From positions 1,240,001 through 1,304,000 of the forward strand of contig NZ_CP045292.1 of NCBI RefSeq assembly GCF_009363055.1: a DNA stretch of 64,000 nucleotides. The letters run 5' to 3'. The notes below the pieces were generated by a model. The model was given only the letters and a program-made list of their open reading frames with translations. It was not told the origin of the DNA and made no database searches. This DNA is from Flavobacterium haoranii (GTDB lineage Bacteria; Bacteroidota; Bacteroidia; Flavobacteriales; Flavobacteriaceae). Of this stretch, positions 11,329 to 20,685 are shown one piece after another; the first letter of the stretch is position 1, and each line of letters starts with the position of its first letter. Both the position numbers and the translations under genes were made by a program.

Positions 11329-11798
11329 TTATTGAATGATGTAATTAATTCCGTTGAAGGAAAAGGAATCGTTTGTAGTTTTACCTTTCATCGCAACACC
11401 AAGTGGTGATTGCAGTGATAATGCAATAATTTCTTGATTATCGATACTTATTTTCGGTAATGCGGATGAAATATAAAATGTAAATTTATTGGTAATTACT
11501 ATACTTCCTAAAGTGACAATTGAATTTTGCTTTGAACTATCAATAGATTCTAATAAGGTTAGTTGGTCTAAATTTTCTTTTAGTTTTTGGTTGAGTTTTT
11601 CTTGTTCGAGATGCATCATAGACAAAGCAGTTTGCTTCGCCAGTTCGCCTAAAGGCTCGGGTCGTGCTTATCGCCTGCTGAACCTTTTGCATCGTTTTGT
11701 GCATCTTCGGCCAAATCGTTAATTTGAATACGAAGCGTTTTGATTTTTTCTTCAAGTAAATGAATATAATGGGAATGGATTTTGGGTTTGGAAATCAT
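11329..11798 (-). pseudogene. GreA/GreB-like protein, interrupted by an inserted sequence
   Basis: The frame from ATG 11798 encodes MISKPKIHSHYIHLLEEKIK and continues to GSAGDKHDPSL, then meets TAG at 11649-11651. The rest lies in another frame: TALSMMHLEQEKLNQKLKE, then a beta-rich C-terminal domain ending NGINYIIQ. Relatives I remember read GDKHETALSMMHLEQEK without a gap, so about 29 extra bases are present. One added base in the TTT at 11651-11653 would make the extra segment 30 bases and in frame, giving a protein of about 156 residues. The coiled-coil start and C-terminal fold resemble Gre-type transcript cleavage factors; some databases label such proteins 3-oxoacyl-ACP synthase, which this sequence does not support. 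Confidence 0.62.
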
Positions 11799-11801
11799 TT
11801 A

Positions 11802-12665
11802 TTAATGCATAGTATTTTTATCTCTAATTTCAGCACCTACTCTATTAAATTCTAACCTTAATTCAGGTGATAATTGTCCCCAAGTAACTGCTCCATCAGA
11901 TAACTTCTTAAATAAATAATAATAATCTTCTTCAGAAAGTGGCAATTTTATTTTCAAAAAATTATTTTTATCAATTTTTGTATTTTTTTTCTTTTCCTTT
12001 TCTCTTTTAATTAACACATTTAATAATATCCTTTGACCTCGTGTAAAATTTTCATTTTTGAAAGTTGTTTCATCTTGTATTTCATCATTATTATTACTAA
12101 AAACCTTTTCTATATTTTTAAATGATGATTCGTTTTTGTAATCATTTATAATATCAAGCTCTCGCTTCTCTTTTTCATAAATTTTAATGCTTAAATAATA
12201 TAAATAAAAAGTGAAAACTAAACCTAAAATTCCAAACATAAAATTTGAAAAAAGCCAATTGAAAAAACTTACTCTTTCATTGAAATCAAAATCATATTCA
12301 ACCTTACTAATATTCGGTTTGTCTTTTACATATTCTATCTTAATAAAATCATCTTTAGAGAATTTTTTATTTACATAAGTACTATCTTCTATATTGAAAC
12401 CATCAAAGGTTTTAAATTGATAAACAATATGATATATATCCAATTCATGATAACTAATTTTCCCACTATAATTATCAGTTTCTGTTTCAAATTTTTCATA
12501 TTTGGAACTTATAACTTTCCCATTAGTAGACAATTTATCTTTAGTTAAAAAATGAAACTCTTCTGAAGCTTTCTTTCCTTTTTCACTTATATTCCACAAC
12601 AACAATAAAATTCCTAATATTGGATAAATTGTTGATTTATTAAAAATATATTTTTTTAAAAACAT
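11802..12665 (-). CDS. Uncharacterised membrane protein
   Basis: I do not recognise this 287-residue protein. It has a hydrophobic segment at about 13-26, an extracytoplasmic region of about 110 residues and a second membrane helix near 140-162. The middle region is beta-rich and contains YHIVYQFKTFDGFNIED, a KDDFIKIEYVKDKPNISKV segment and a charged tail. The layout, with a V-Y-F strand and a D-x-I-x-V-x-Y-x-x-x-x-P segment, recalls the DUF3592 type. A lysine-rich cytoplasmic region follows, then a short conserved-looking end (LPLSEEDYYYLFKKLSDG). It ends three bases before the GreA-like start on the same strand. Confidence 0.6.
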   Translation of the reverse strand: MFLKKYIFNKSTIYPILGILLLLWNISEKGKKASEEFHFLTKDKLSTNGKVISSKYEKFETETDNYSGKISYHELDIYHIVYQFKTFDGFNIEDSTYVNKKFSKDDFIKIEYVKDKPNISKVEYDFDFNERVSFFNWLFSNFMFGILGLVFTFYLYYLSIKIYEKEKRELDIINDYKNESSFKNIEKVFSNNNDEIQDETTFKNENFTRGQRILLNVLIKREKEKKKNTKIDKNNFLKIKLPLSEEDYYYLFKKLSDGAVTWGQLSPELRLEFNRVGAEIRDKNTMH

Positions 12666-12702
12666 AAAATGAAAAATTACACTTTAATTAAATTGTAAAC
12701 TT

Positions 12703-12733
12703 GATGAGATTTCTCACTTTGTTCGAAATGACA
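12703..12733. repeat. Dispersed repeat (ATTTCGAAC / GAGAAATCTC type)
   Basis: The spacer reads GATGAGATTTCTCACTTTG then TTCGAAATGACA. In the other direction this is TGTCATTTCGAACAAAGTGAGAAATC, a variant of the short repeat with TGTCATTTCGA and GAGAAATCT ends that I recall from many Bacteroidetes spacers. It is related in layout to the elements at 51650, 51897, 62472 and inside the gene at 25678. Confidence 0.5.
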
Positions 12734-12745
12734 AAAAATTAAAAA

Positions 12746-14503
12746 TTAAAAATCAAACTTGTAATTAGCTCCGCCTAAAACTTGTACACCTTGAACTGGG
12801 AAATTTGCCCAACGGTTGTATTGTTGGTTTGCTAAATTATTTCCTCTTAAGAAAAATGACAATCTTTCGCTAAAATTGTAACCAACGTGCGCATTTAAAT
12901 CGAAATAACTATCTAAAGTAATAGTCTTTTGTTCAAATGCTGATAAAGGAAATTGCATAATTTGAATTGTAACTATATCTTTACGTTCGCCTACAAAGAA
13001 AATATTTGTTCCTGCATGCCATTTGTCGGTAATATCGAAATCTAAATTAGCTCCAATTTTTAATTGTGGTAAATTCCATGCTTCAGCTTGTAAATCTGTT
13101 GAATAATTATTGTAAGTTCCGTTTAAAGCTAAACTTATACTTTTAGAAAAATCGGCTTTAATTTCTCCAAAAATACTCATCGTTTTTACATTATCGTAAA
13201 CTACATCAAATGAATTTCCGTATGCGTAACCTTCAGTGTTATTAGTTACTGAATTGTGTTGATAAGGATTACTCACAAAAAGCGCTTTATTATCGTCGTT
13301 GTTATAAGAGCCTTTTACATTAAAAGAAACCGAACTTGCTAATTTACCTTTTAAACCAACATAAATATCATATTTATTATCTGTTGGCGCTATGTATAAT
13401 GTTGGTGAGATAAAAGGATTTTGATCAACAAAATCGGCATACGAATTTTGATTTAATCCACCTTCTGCTCCAGCATAACCTATTAATACATCTTCAACAA
13501 TTTTATATGATGCTTTTACATTTGGATACACAAAAATTTTACTATCAGTTTCGCCATTAAACTTTCCTGTTGTATAGAAAACTCCCGCTCCAATTAAAAC
13601 CGATAAATCGTCTTGTTGATACAAGAAATTTGGTTTTGTTCCAAAAATTACATTACTATATTTTAATTCGCTATCTACTGCATACATTCTATCAAAAGAA
13701 CCTCCAACATAGTCTACAACAAAATCAGCATTTACTTTACTATCCATTACTTCAAAATCAAAATTTGGTTTAATCCAAAAACGATTTTCTCCTGAACCAA
13801 AATCGTCAGAAAAACGTTTAAATTGCATCGTTAATTCGCTAAAAAAACTGTCTTTTAAACCCACTTTTCCACCTAGAGCAATTGTATTGTAAATTTGTTT
13901 CTCTTCAATACTTTCAATTGTTGGCGCATCGAAGACTATATTATCATAAGGCAAACCATACCAATTATTCATTTGGCGCTTTACACCTAAATCTACATTC
14001 CAATTTAAATCGCGATTACGTGAACCATAGGTTACATCTAAACCTGTTGTTGCATAATTATCGTCTAACTTTGCATCTTTGATACCACCTTGAGACGATA
14101 AATGACGTAACATTGCCCCTAAATAACTGTCGCGCCCAAAATTATGTGTTACATACAATTCGCCATTAACTGTACCATAATTTCCTACACCTAAAGTAGC
14201 ATAATTACTAAAAATGCGTTCTTTTTTCTCTTTATCTACAGCTGCAGCTTGTCCTTTAGCAGGAGTAAATGTTGACGCTACCGGAAACGAAAAAATATTG
14301 TATTTAATTTCTTCTTTTTGAGTATTATCTTCATCATCGATAACAGGAGATTCCTTTACTTTAAAAGCATCAGAAATTGTTGGCGTATAAGGCTTTACTA
14401 CATTTACAACTTCAGAACCAATGTTTTCATCTTCTTGACCAAATGAAAATTGAGACGCTAATGCTGTAATAACTATTGGGAAATATATCTTTAAATTCTT
14501 CAT
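12746..14503 (-). CDS. Outer-membrane beta-barrel protein (TonB-receptor-like, no plug)
   Basis: A 585-residue exported protein with signal peptide MKNLKIYFPIVITALASQFSFGQ. A conserved-looking segment follows (EVVNVVKPYTPTISDAFKVK, about 31-50). From about residue 95 onward it consists of alternating strands typical of an outer-membrane barrel, with FFLRGNNLANQQYNRW near the end as in TonB-dependent receptors, and a final strand ending KFDF. It is too short for a full receptor, and I see no plug domain or TonB box. It lies 76 bases after the large TPR gene on the same strand, so the two are probably expressed together. The substrate is unknown. Confidence 0.75.
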   Translation of the reverse strand: MKNLKIYFPIVITALASQFSFGQEDENIGSEVVNVVKPYTPTISDAFKVKESPVIDDEDNTQKEEIKYNIFSFPVASTFTPAKGQAAAVDKEKKERIFSNYATLGVGNYGTVNGELYVTHNFGRDSYLGAMLRHLSSQGGIKDAKLDDNYATTGLDVTYGSRNRDLNWNVDLGVKRQMNNWYGLPYDNIVFDAPTIESIEEKQIYNTIALGGKVGLKDSFFSELTMQFKRFSDDFGSGENRFWIKPNFDFEVMDSKVNADFVVDYVGGSFDRMYAVDSELKYSNVIFGTKPNFLYQQDDLSVLIGAGVFYTTGKFNGETDSKIFVYPNVKASYKIVEDVLIGYAGAEGGLNQNSYADFVDQNPFISPTLYIAPTDNKYDIYVGLKGKLASSVSFNVKGSYNNDDNKALFVSNPYQHNSVTNNTEGYAYGNSFDVVYDNVKTMSIFGEIKADFSKSISLALNGTYNNYSTDLQAEAWNLPQLKIGANLDFDITDKWHAGTNIFFVGERKDIVTIQIMQFPLSAFEQKTITLDSYFDLNAHVGYNFSERLSFFLRGNNLANQQYNRWANFPVQGVQVLGGANYKFDF

Positions 14504-14552
14504 GTTCTTTTTAAATTACGAATTTTAAATTTTAGTAATTTGGTTTAATATA

Positions 14553-14579
14553 GACACTTCGACAAGCTCAGTGTGACAA
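14553..14579. repeat. Dispersed repeat (CTTCGACAAGCTCAGTGTGACA type)
   Basis: The spacer between the TPR and barrel genes contains ACTTCGACAAGCTCAG followed by TGTGACA. This is a very common short repeat in Bacteroidetes spacers, from memory, with the outer bases CACT/AGTG complementary. The copies at 51841 and 52832 are diverged relatives. Confidence 0.55.
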
Positions 14580-17500
14580 TTAATTTGTAATTGATGAATT
14601 AGTTTTTGCTTCTTCGGCTTTAATTTTCTCTAATTCGGCTTTTGCTTCTTCTACAACATCCGGATAATCAGTAAAGTTTTTAATAACACTTTCTAAAATG
14701 TAAGTTGCTTGGAAACTATCTTTTAGTCCGTAGAAGTTTTTAGCCATAACCACTAACCCTTTTGCTCCGTAGTATTTATAACCCGAATAATCTTTGGCTA
14801 TTTTTTGAACTATTTTATTAGAATCTTCAAATTTTCCATCTTTATTTTTGAAATACGCATCGTAAAATAAAGCTTCAGCTGCTAATTCTCCTTTGGCAAT
14901 TTTTAATAAATCGGCATAAGCTTGACGCGCTTTTGGTTCGTTACCCGTTTTCATTGCCGAACGCGCTACGATAATTTGAGCATCACTCTTAATTCTATCG
15001 TCTACTTTATTATTTGCCAAAACTTTATCAGCATAAACTACCGCATTTGCATAATCTTCTTTTTCGTAATATGCTTTCATTAAATTAGATTGCGCATAAG
15101 TTATGTTTTGAGGAAACTCAGCTTCTGTTTCTAATCGTTTTAAAACTGGAATTGCACTTTGATAATCTTTCGCTTTTAAATGTACTTGACATAAACGAGC
15201 CAAAGCTTGTTCTGTAAACTCATTACGAGCTTGATTTATAACAAAATCATAATGTTTAACTGAATTACTTTCTAAACCATCGGCAAAATATAATTGAGCT
15301 AAATAGAAATTTGCTTTTAAAGCATGTAACCCATTTGGAAATTTAGCTACATAACTACTAAATCCAGAAATTGCTTGCTTTGTATTATTCATTAAATATT
15401 GTTTCTCTGCAGATTCGTAAGTTGTATTATCTAAATCGGCATTTGAAACCTCAACATAACTTAATGTTTTAACCCATTCTGTATATTCATCGATACGACC
15501 ATTATCAACATAAATTAAACGCGCTGTCGCAACCGCTTGTAATGCTTCTGGTGAATTAGGGAAATCGGCAGCCACTTTTTTGAATTTCACTAAAGCAGGC
15601 TCGCTTTTGTTATTGTTGTAATAAATTAAACCTTGTTTTAAAATTGATTTCGATTTATATGAACTACTTGAATAATTAGCAATTAACTTATCGTAAGTAG
15701 CAATTGCTTTAGATTCGTTATTTTCATTAGTGTACGTATTTCCTAATTCATATAAAGCATCATCAGCATATTGAGAATTTGGATATTTTTTAGCAAATGC
15801 TTCTAAATCTTCAATTTTTCTATCGTTTTTACCTACAAATCCGTAGCTAATTCCTTTTTGGAACGCCGCATAATCACTATGCGCTCCGTTCATGTCGATT
15901 GCTTTGTTATAAGCATCCATTGCTGGCCAATATTTAGCCGAAATAAAATTACAATCTCCTAAACGTAAATAAGCATCCGTTTTACGAACATTATCATTTT
16001 TAACGGTTGCTAAAAAGTCGGTAAAATGTTTAATTGCATTATCATATTCTTTCAATTTGAAATAAGAATATGCTAAATTGTAATTCACATTTGCAAATTC
16101 AGGAGTTGAAGCCGCTTCATTATAACCCATAAATTGTTTAAAACTCAACATAGCTTCGTTGTATTGTTCTAAATTGTATTCGGTTTCAGCTTTCCAAAAT
16201 GTAGCACGAGCCGTGAATTTTTGATCTTTATTTTCTGAAATTGATTTTTTAAATAAATTGTAAGCTCCTTGATAATCGCCATCAGTATATAACTCTAAAC
16301 CTCTATAAAAAGCTACTTTTTGGTAGGCCAAGCGATTTTCGGCAGTTTTATTTTTTTCTAATAAAGCTAAAGCTTCTGTGTAGTTTTTTGACGTGATATA
16401 AGAACTAATTAATAAATTATTGATTTCTTGTTTATAAGCTGTATTTGGATATTTCGCTAAATAAGCATTTAACACTTCAGGAACCGATTGGTATGGATTT
16501 CCTAATTCGTAACTCAACTTTGCATAATTTAAAAACGCATCTTCTTGAATTTTTAAATCGAACTCCATTTCTGAAGCAGTTTTAAATGCGTTTAACGCTT
16601 CTTGTTTACGATCTGTTTTTAAATAACATTCTGCTAAATGATAATAAGCATTTTGAGCCACGCTATCTTGTCCGTTAATAATTTTATTAAACTGACTTAT
16701 AGCATTTTCATAATCTCCATTTTTATAATACGTATAACCTAATTGGTAAAAATCAGTGTTATTCCATTTTCCTTTTTTTCCTCTATAATCAAGTAAATAA
16801 GGTAACGCTTTATCGTACTGTTTTAAATTAAAATAACTTTCTCCAATAATTTTAGACAATTCACTTTTTTCAACTGCATTAGACTTTGGCAATTGTGCCA
16901 AACCTAAATCGATAGCTTTTTGAAAATTTCCAAGCTTAAAGTTCATATCAGCTTGAAAATAGCCCATTTTTTCTTTGTACTTATCTTGGTCAGAAACTTG
17001 ATCAAAATATTGGTTAGCACTATTATAATCATCCGTCTCGTAAGACATATAACCTAAATAATATTTTGCCTGACTTCCGTAAGTTTGAGAGTTAACAACT
17101 TTATTTAAATATTTTTTTGATTCTTTTGTATTCTTAATGGTAAAATAAGCATATCCTTTTTGGAAATTATAGCGTTCTAAATCGGCTTGTGACATAGAAG
17201 AAGTACTTGCTTTATCGAACCATTCAATAGATTTAGGATAATTTCCTTGATCGAAATAATAATGCGCAACTTCAATATAAGCTTGGTTTTGTTTTGGACT
17301 TGTAGGATAGTCTTCTACAAATTGTTCTACCATAGCATCGGCTCCAAATTGATTTAAACGGATAGCACAATTTGCAATATAATAAGCACAATCTGCTTTT
17401 ACTTCATTATTATTTGTTGAAGCTTTTACCTTATCGAAAATAATTTGTGCTGATTGATATTGCTTGTCTTTATAAAGCGCTTCGGCTTTTTCAAACTCTT

Positions 17501-17594
17501 TTAAATCGTGTGTGTATATTGAGGTTTGTTGTGCATAAACAACTACCGGACTAGCTGAAAGTAAAAACAAGGATAATTTGAATGCTTTTATCAT
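14580..17594 (-). CDS. Large periplasmic TPR repeat protein
   Basis: A 1004-residue exported protein made almost entirely of tetratricopeptide repeats. The signal peptide MIKAFKLSLFLLSASPVVVYAQ is obtained with the ATG at 17594. A TTG 27 bases upstream is rejected because it lies inside the probable promoter element at 17619-17626. Repeats with the A..Y..A.P pattern run from about residue 25 to the end (for example YYKNGDYENAISQFNKII and YELGNTYTNENNESKAIATY). The last residues are Glu/Lys-rich. The protein is probably periplasmic and may scaffold or assemble its barrel neighbour; that link is inferred from adjacency. Confidence 0.85.
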   Translation of the reverse strand: MIKAFKLSLFLLSASPVVVYAQQTSIYTHDLKEFEKAEALYKDKQYQSAQIIFDKVKASTNNNEVKADCAYYIANCAIRLNQFGADAMVEQFVEDYPTSPKQNQAYIEVAHYYFDQGNYPKSIEWFDKASTSSMSQADLERYNFQKGYAYFTIKNTKESKKYLNKVVNSQTYGSQAKYYLGYMSYETDDYNSANQYFDQVSDQDKYKEKMGYFQADMNFKLGNFQKAIDLGLAQLPKSNAVEKSELSKIIGESYFNLKQYDKALPYLLDYRGKKGKWNNTDFYQLGYTYYKNGDYENAISQFNKIINGQDSVAQNAYYHLAECYLKTDRKQEALNAFKTASEMEFDLKIQEDAFLNYAKLSYELGNPYQSVPEVLNAYLAKYPNTAYKQEINNLLISSYITSKNYTEALALLEKNKTAENRLAYQKVAFYRGLELYTDGDYQGAYNLFKKSISENKDQKFTARATFWKAETEYNLEQYNEAMLSFKQFMGYNEAASTPEFANVNYNLAYSYFKLKEYDNAIKHFTDFLATVKNDNVRKTDAYLRLGDCNFISAKYWPAMDAYNKAIDMNGAHSDYAAFQKGISYGFVGKNDRKIEDLEAFAKKYPNSQYADDALYELGNTYTNENNESKAIATYDKLIANYSSSSYKSKSILKQGLIYYNNNKSEPALVKFKKVAADFPNSPEALQAVATARLIYVDNGRIDEYTEWVKTLSYVEVSNADLDNTTYESAEKQYLMNNTKQAISGFSSYVAKFPNGLHALKANFYLAQLYFADGLESNSVKHYDFVINQARNEFTEQALARLCQVHLKAKDYQSAIPVLKRLETEAEFPQNITYAQSNLMKAYYEKEDYANAVVYADKVLANNKVDDRIKSDAQIIVARSAMKTGNEPKARQAYADLLKIAKGELAAEALFYDAYFKNKDGKFEDSNKIVQKIAKDYSGYKYYGAKGLVVMAKNFYGLKDSFQATYILESVIKNFTDYPDVVEEAKAELEKIKAEEAKTNSSITN

Positions 17595-17618
17595 GTTAAG
17601 TTCTTTTTTTAGTGTCTT

Positions 17619-17626
17619 CAAAGATA
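17619..17626 (-). promoter_or_regulatory. Promoter -7 element for the TPR-barrel pair
   Basis: The complement reads TATCTTTG, a match to TAnnTTTG, 25 bases before the ATG at 17594. No good upstream TTG is visible at the expected distance. Confidence 0.4.
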
Positions 17627-17787
17627 AGGTTTACTTCTTCTAATAACGAAGATACTTAACATAATATTGTAATATTTTTAAACAAGTTTATTAACCTTAC
17701 AATTCACTTTTTATTTAATAATACTTGGAAAAATAAATTTTGTGAAGGAAAATTTAGTTATTACTTTTACAACATATTCCATTTATT

Positions 17788-18471
17788 ATGTCATCAACAA
17801 TTTTATCGTTAAAAGCTGTAAATATTTATCAAGAAAAGAATCCTGTTTTAACCAATGTTAATTTAGAAGTTAACAGAGGAGAGTTTATTTACTTAATAGG
17901 AAAAACGGGAGCTGGTAAAAGTAGCTTTTTGAAAACGTTGTATGCTGATTTACCTTTAACCGAAGGTGAAGGAACCATTGTTGATTATGATTTAGGGTCT
18001 TTAAAAGAAAAAGACATTCCATATTTAAGAAGAAAATTAGGTGTTGTTTTTCAAGATTTTAAATTACTCCCTGATAGAAATGTGAAAGAGAATTTACTTT
18101 TTGTTTTAAAAGCAACTGGTTGGACAGCTAAAGAAGAAATGAATGTAAAAATTGATGAAGTTTTGGATAAAGTTGGGATGAAAAACTACCAAACCAAAAT
18201 GCCGCATCAACTTTCTGGTGGAGAACAACAACGTATTGCTATTGCACGTGCACTTTTAAACGACCCAGAATTAATCTTAGCCGATGAACCTACAGGAAAT
18301 TTGGACCCACAAACAAGTGTTGAAATTATGGAAGTTTTACGCAAAATTAATGCAAATGGTAAAACAATCGTGATGGCAACTCATGATTATGCTTTGTTAT
18401 TAAAATATCCTTCAAAAACTTTAAAGTTTGACGAAGGAAAAGTTTTTGAAGTAGTTCAAAGAACAGTTTAA
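17788..18471 (+). CDS. ftsE: FtsE-type ABC transporter ATP-binding protein
   Basis: A 227-residue ABC ATPase of the FtsE/LolD class. The Walker A motif is GKTGAGKSS (38-46), the Q-loop FQDFKLL (88-94), the signature LSGGEQQ (142-148) and Walker B ILADEPTG (163-170) with catalytic Glu167; the switch His is in MATHDYA. With FtsX, FtsE couples ATP use to cell-wall hydrolase activation at the division site. No ftsX lies beside it, so the assignment rests on the FtsE-like [11 protein letters not shown] segment and length. A glycosyltransferase gene follows after two bases, but the shared strand may be incidental. Confidence 0.85.
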   Translation: MSSTILSLKAVNIYQEKNPVLTNVNLEVNRGEFIYLIGKTGAGKSSFLKTLYADLPLTEGEGTIVDYDLGSLKEKDIPYLRRKLGVVFQDFKLLPDRNVKENLLFVLKATGWTAKEEMNVKIDEVLDKVGMKNYQTKMPHQLSGGEQQRIAIARALLNDPELILADEPTGNLDPQTSVEIMEVLRKINANGKTIVMATHDYALLLKYPSKTLKFDEGKVFEVVQRTV

Positions 18472-18473
18472 AC

Positions 18474-19351
18474 ATGTTATCTATTTTAATTCCTACTTAC
18501 AATTACAATACTTTACCTCTTGTTAAGGAATTAAAGCAACAATTAGACATCAGTAATGTCGTTTATGAAATACTTGTTCAAGACGATGCAGGTTCACTTT
18601 TTTTAAATGAGAATTCAGAAATTAATAATTTGGGAAATTGTTCATTTAATAGAAATATAGAAAATTTAGGTAGAAGTAGAAACAGGAATTTATTAATTAA
18701 AAAATCTAAATATAATTTTTATTGATTTTAGATTGTGATGTTATTCCAAAAAAATCAGATTTTATTACAAAATACATAAATGAAATTTCAGAAAATTTAG
18801 AGTTTGTTTATGGTGGAATTTCTTATAATGAAAATATAAAACCAAATAATGATGCTGTCTTAAGATGGAAATATGGGATAAAAAGAGAAGCAATTACTCT
18901 TGAAAAAAGACTTCAGGAACCATTTAGACATTTACTAACATCAAACATTTTAATAAATAAAGAGAAATTAAGAAATCCTTTATTTAATGAAAGTATTACT
19001 ATGTATGGTTATGAAGATTTAGAATTAGCTATTTGGTTAAAAAGACATAACAAAAGTGTAAAACATATTGATAATTATGTTTACCATATAAATCTTGAAA
19101 CTTCAGAGAAATTTATTTTAAAAACTGAAGAAGCTCTTCAAAACTTAAAACAACTTGAAAATAATAGAATTTTACCAAAAGGTTCAACACAAATAAGTTC
19201 AACTTACAACAAAAGCATCTTTTTAAAACCTATATTTAAGAAACTTTCATATTTTCTTTTAAAGAAAATTAAATCTAATTTGACTTCTAAAAATCCAAAT
19301 TTATTGCTTTTTGACTTATATAAACTTTTATATTTTTTTAAAATTTCTTAA
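18474..19351 (+). pseudogene. Family 2 glycosyltransferase, frameshifted at a T-run
   Basis: The first frame (18474-18725) gives the GT2 nucleotide-binding start MLSILIPTYNYNTLPLVK, QDDAGS and NLGRSRNRNLL, then stops. A second frame supplies LDCDVIPKK (the metal-binding acidic motif) and the rest through YGYEDLELAIWL to 19351. The run of five T at 18716-18720 is one short: with six, the reading becomes KYNFLLILDCDV without a break and yields 292 residues. Both halves are conserved in quality, so I read this as one intact gene with a one-base contraction, probably a sequencing artefact. The protein would transfer a sugar in surface-glycan synthesis. Confidence 0.8.
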
Positions 19352-20284
19352 ATGCCGAAAATTTCCATTGTCATACCGCTTTACAATAAAGGTTCTATCG
19401 TAAGAAAAACACTTGAATCTGTCATTAATCAAACTTTTTCAGATTTTGAGATCATCATTGCTAATGACGGATCAACTGACGATTCGGTTGCTATTGTTGA
19501 GAGTTTTAAAGATAAAAGGATTCTTTTGTTTCACCAAGAAAACAAAGGTGCAGCAGCGGCTCGAAATTTTGGAATTGAAAAAGCAAGTGGCGAGTTAATA
19601 GCTTTTTTAGATGCTGATGACATTTGGAAAAACAATCATTTGGAAGAAATATTTCAACTTTACAATGATTTTCCTTGTTGTGGCATGTATTGCAGTCGGT
19701 ACGCCATGAAAATTTCCAACAACAAAATAATTCCTATTGATTATTTACCGGAACTCAAAAATGATTTTAGAGGTGTTATCCCCGATTATTTTAGAGCGAG
19801 TTTGCATTATAGAGTTGGACTAACTTCTGCGGTTAGCATTCCTAAATCTATTCTAGAAAAGTATAATTTTAACACTGAAGTTTCAAGTGGACAAGACACA
19901 GAGCTTTTTACAAAAATCGCAATTCATTTTCCTGTTGCAATTACCGATAAGGTTACGATGCAATATGATTTTTCAACCAATAATCATTTGTCTAAAACTC
20001 CAATTACCAAAAAGAAACTTTTTGACTTTAGTCAGTTTGCTAAATTTGAAAGCAAAAATCCAAGTTTAAAATCCTTTTTAGATTTATACAGAATAGAATA
20101 TGCTTTAAATTTTAGAGTTTTAGGTGCGATTAAAAAATCGAATGCGTATTTAAAAGATGTAACAACAGAAATTCCGTTTAAAACTCGATTACTATTAAAA
20201 CTTCCACCTTTTATTTTACGTAGTTTATTAAAATTAAAACATTGGTTACGAAGTAAAGGAATAGATTTTACTGTTTATCATTGA
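19352..20284 (+). CDS. Family 2 glycosyltransferase
   Basis: A 310-residue GT-A fold glycosyltransferase. It opens with PKISIVIPLYNKGSIVRKTL, then IIIANDGSTDDS (UDP-sugar binding) and LIAFLDADDIW (the DxD metal site), all within the first 95 residues. No membrane segment is clear until a basic, weakly hydrophobic C-terminal stretch that may bind the membrane. The ATG directly follows the stop of the preceding glycosyltransferase (TAAATG), so the two are coupled. It converges on the FdtA-like gene, overlapping it by seven bases. The donor and acceptor sugars cannot be told from sequence. Confidence 0.88.
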   Translation: MPKISIVIPLYNKGSIVRKTLESVINQTFSDFEIIIANDGSTDDSVAIVESFKDKRILLFHQENKGAAAARNFGIEKASGELIAFLDADDIWKNNHLEEIFQLYNDFPCCGMYCSRYAMKISNNKIIPIDYLPELKNDFRGVIPDYFRASLHYRVGLTSAVSIPKSILEKYNFNTEVSSGQDTELFTKIAIHFPVAITDKVTMQYDFSTNNHLSKTPITKKKLFDFSQFAKFESKNPSLKSFLDLYRIEYALNFRVLGAIKKSNAYLKDVTTEIPFKTRLLLKLPPFILRSLLKLKHWLRSKGIDFTVYH

Positions 20285-20676
20285 TTTTTCCAAGAGCGAA
20301 ATTCGTCAAAATCTCTAATATAATCTTCTTCTTCAAAAACTTCAGAAGCAACAACTAAACAGACAGCTCCTGAAGAAAAATTTTTCAATTCACGCCAAGT
20401 TTCGTTTTCTATTAAAAGTCCTTGAAAAGGTTTGCTTAGCGTAATTGTTTCTGTTTTAGCTCCAGTGTGCAAAACAACATCAAAACTACCTGAAAGTGCC
20501 ACTAAAAATTGTTGGAGTTTTTTATGCGCATGACCGCCACGTTCAGCTCCAGCAGGAACATCATACAAATAATAAACGCGCTTTATATCAAACGGAACTA
20601 AATCTTTTTCAATTACAGATAAGTTTCCTCTACGCTCTTCTATTTTTGGTATATCTATTAATTTTCCTATTTCCAT
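20278..20676 (-). CDS. fdtA: FdtA/QdtA-type sugar 3,4-ketoisomerase
   Basis: A 132-residue single-domain cupin of the FdtA/QdtA/WxcM C-terminal family. These enzymes isomerise dTDP-4-keto-6-deoxyglucose to the 3-keto sugar. Visible family features are the start IDIPKIEERRGNLSVIE, the catalytic pair of histidines in RGGHAHKKLQQ and the barrel segment SGSFDVVLHTG. The FdtA versus QdtA distinction (galacto or gluco product) cannot be made by eye. The partner aminotransferase and an acyltransferase lie at 25-27 kb on the same strand, which together suggest synthesis of a dTDP-3-acylamino-3,6-dideoxyhexose. Confidence 0.85.
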   Translation of the reverse strand: MEIGKLIDIPKIEERRGNLSVIEKDLVPFDIKRVYYLYDVPAGAERGGHAHKKLQQFLVALSGSFDVVLHTGAKTETITLSKPFQGLLIENETWRELKNFSSGAVCLVVASEVFEEEDYIRDFDEFRSWKNQ

Positions 20677-20685
20677 TTTGATATT

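Noticed and set aside
11540..11755. A 71-codon minus-strand frame overlapping the GreA-like gene
   Set aside because: It is a different frame from both conserved halves and shows no domain; it arises only from the frame disruption.
14553..14579. The CTTCGACAAGCTCAG element as an operator or terminator for the barrel gene
   Set aside because: The stem is weak, no T-run follows, and the same unit occurs widely in unrelated spacers of this group from memory.
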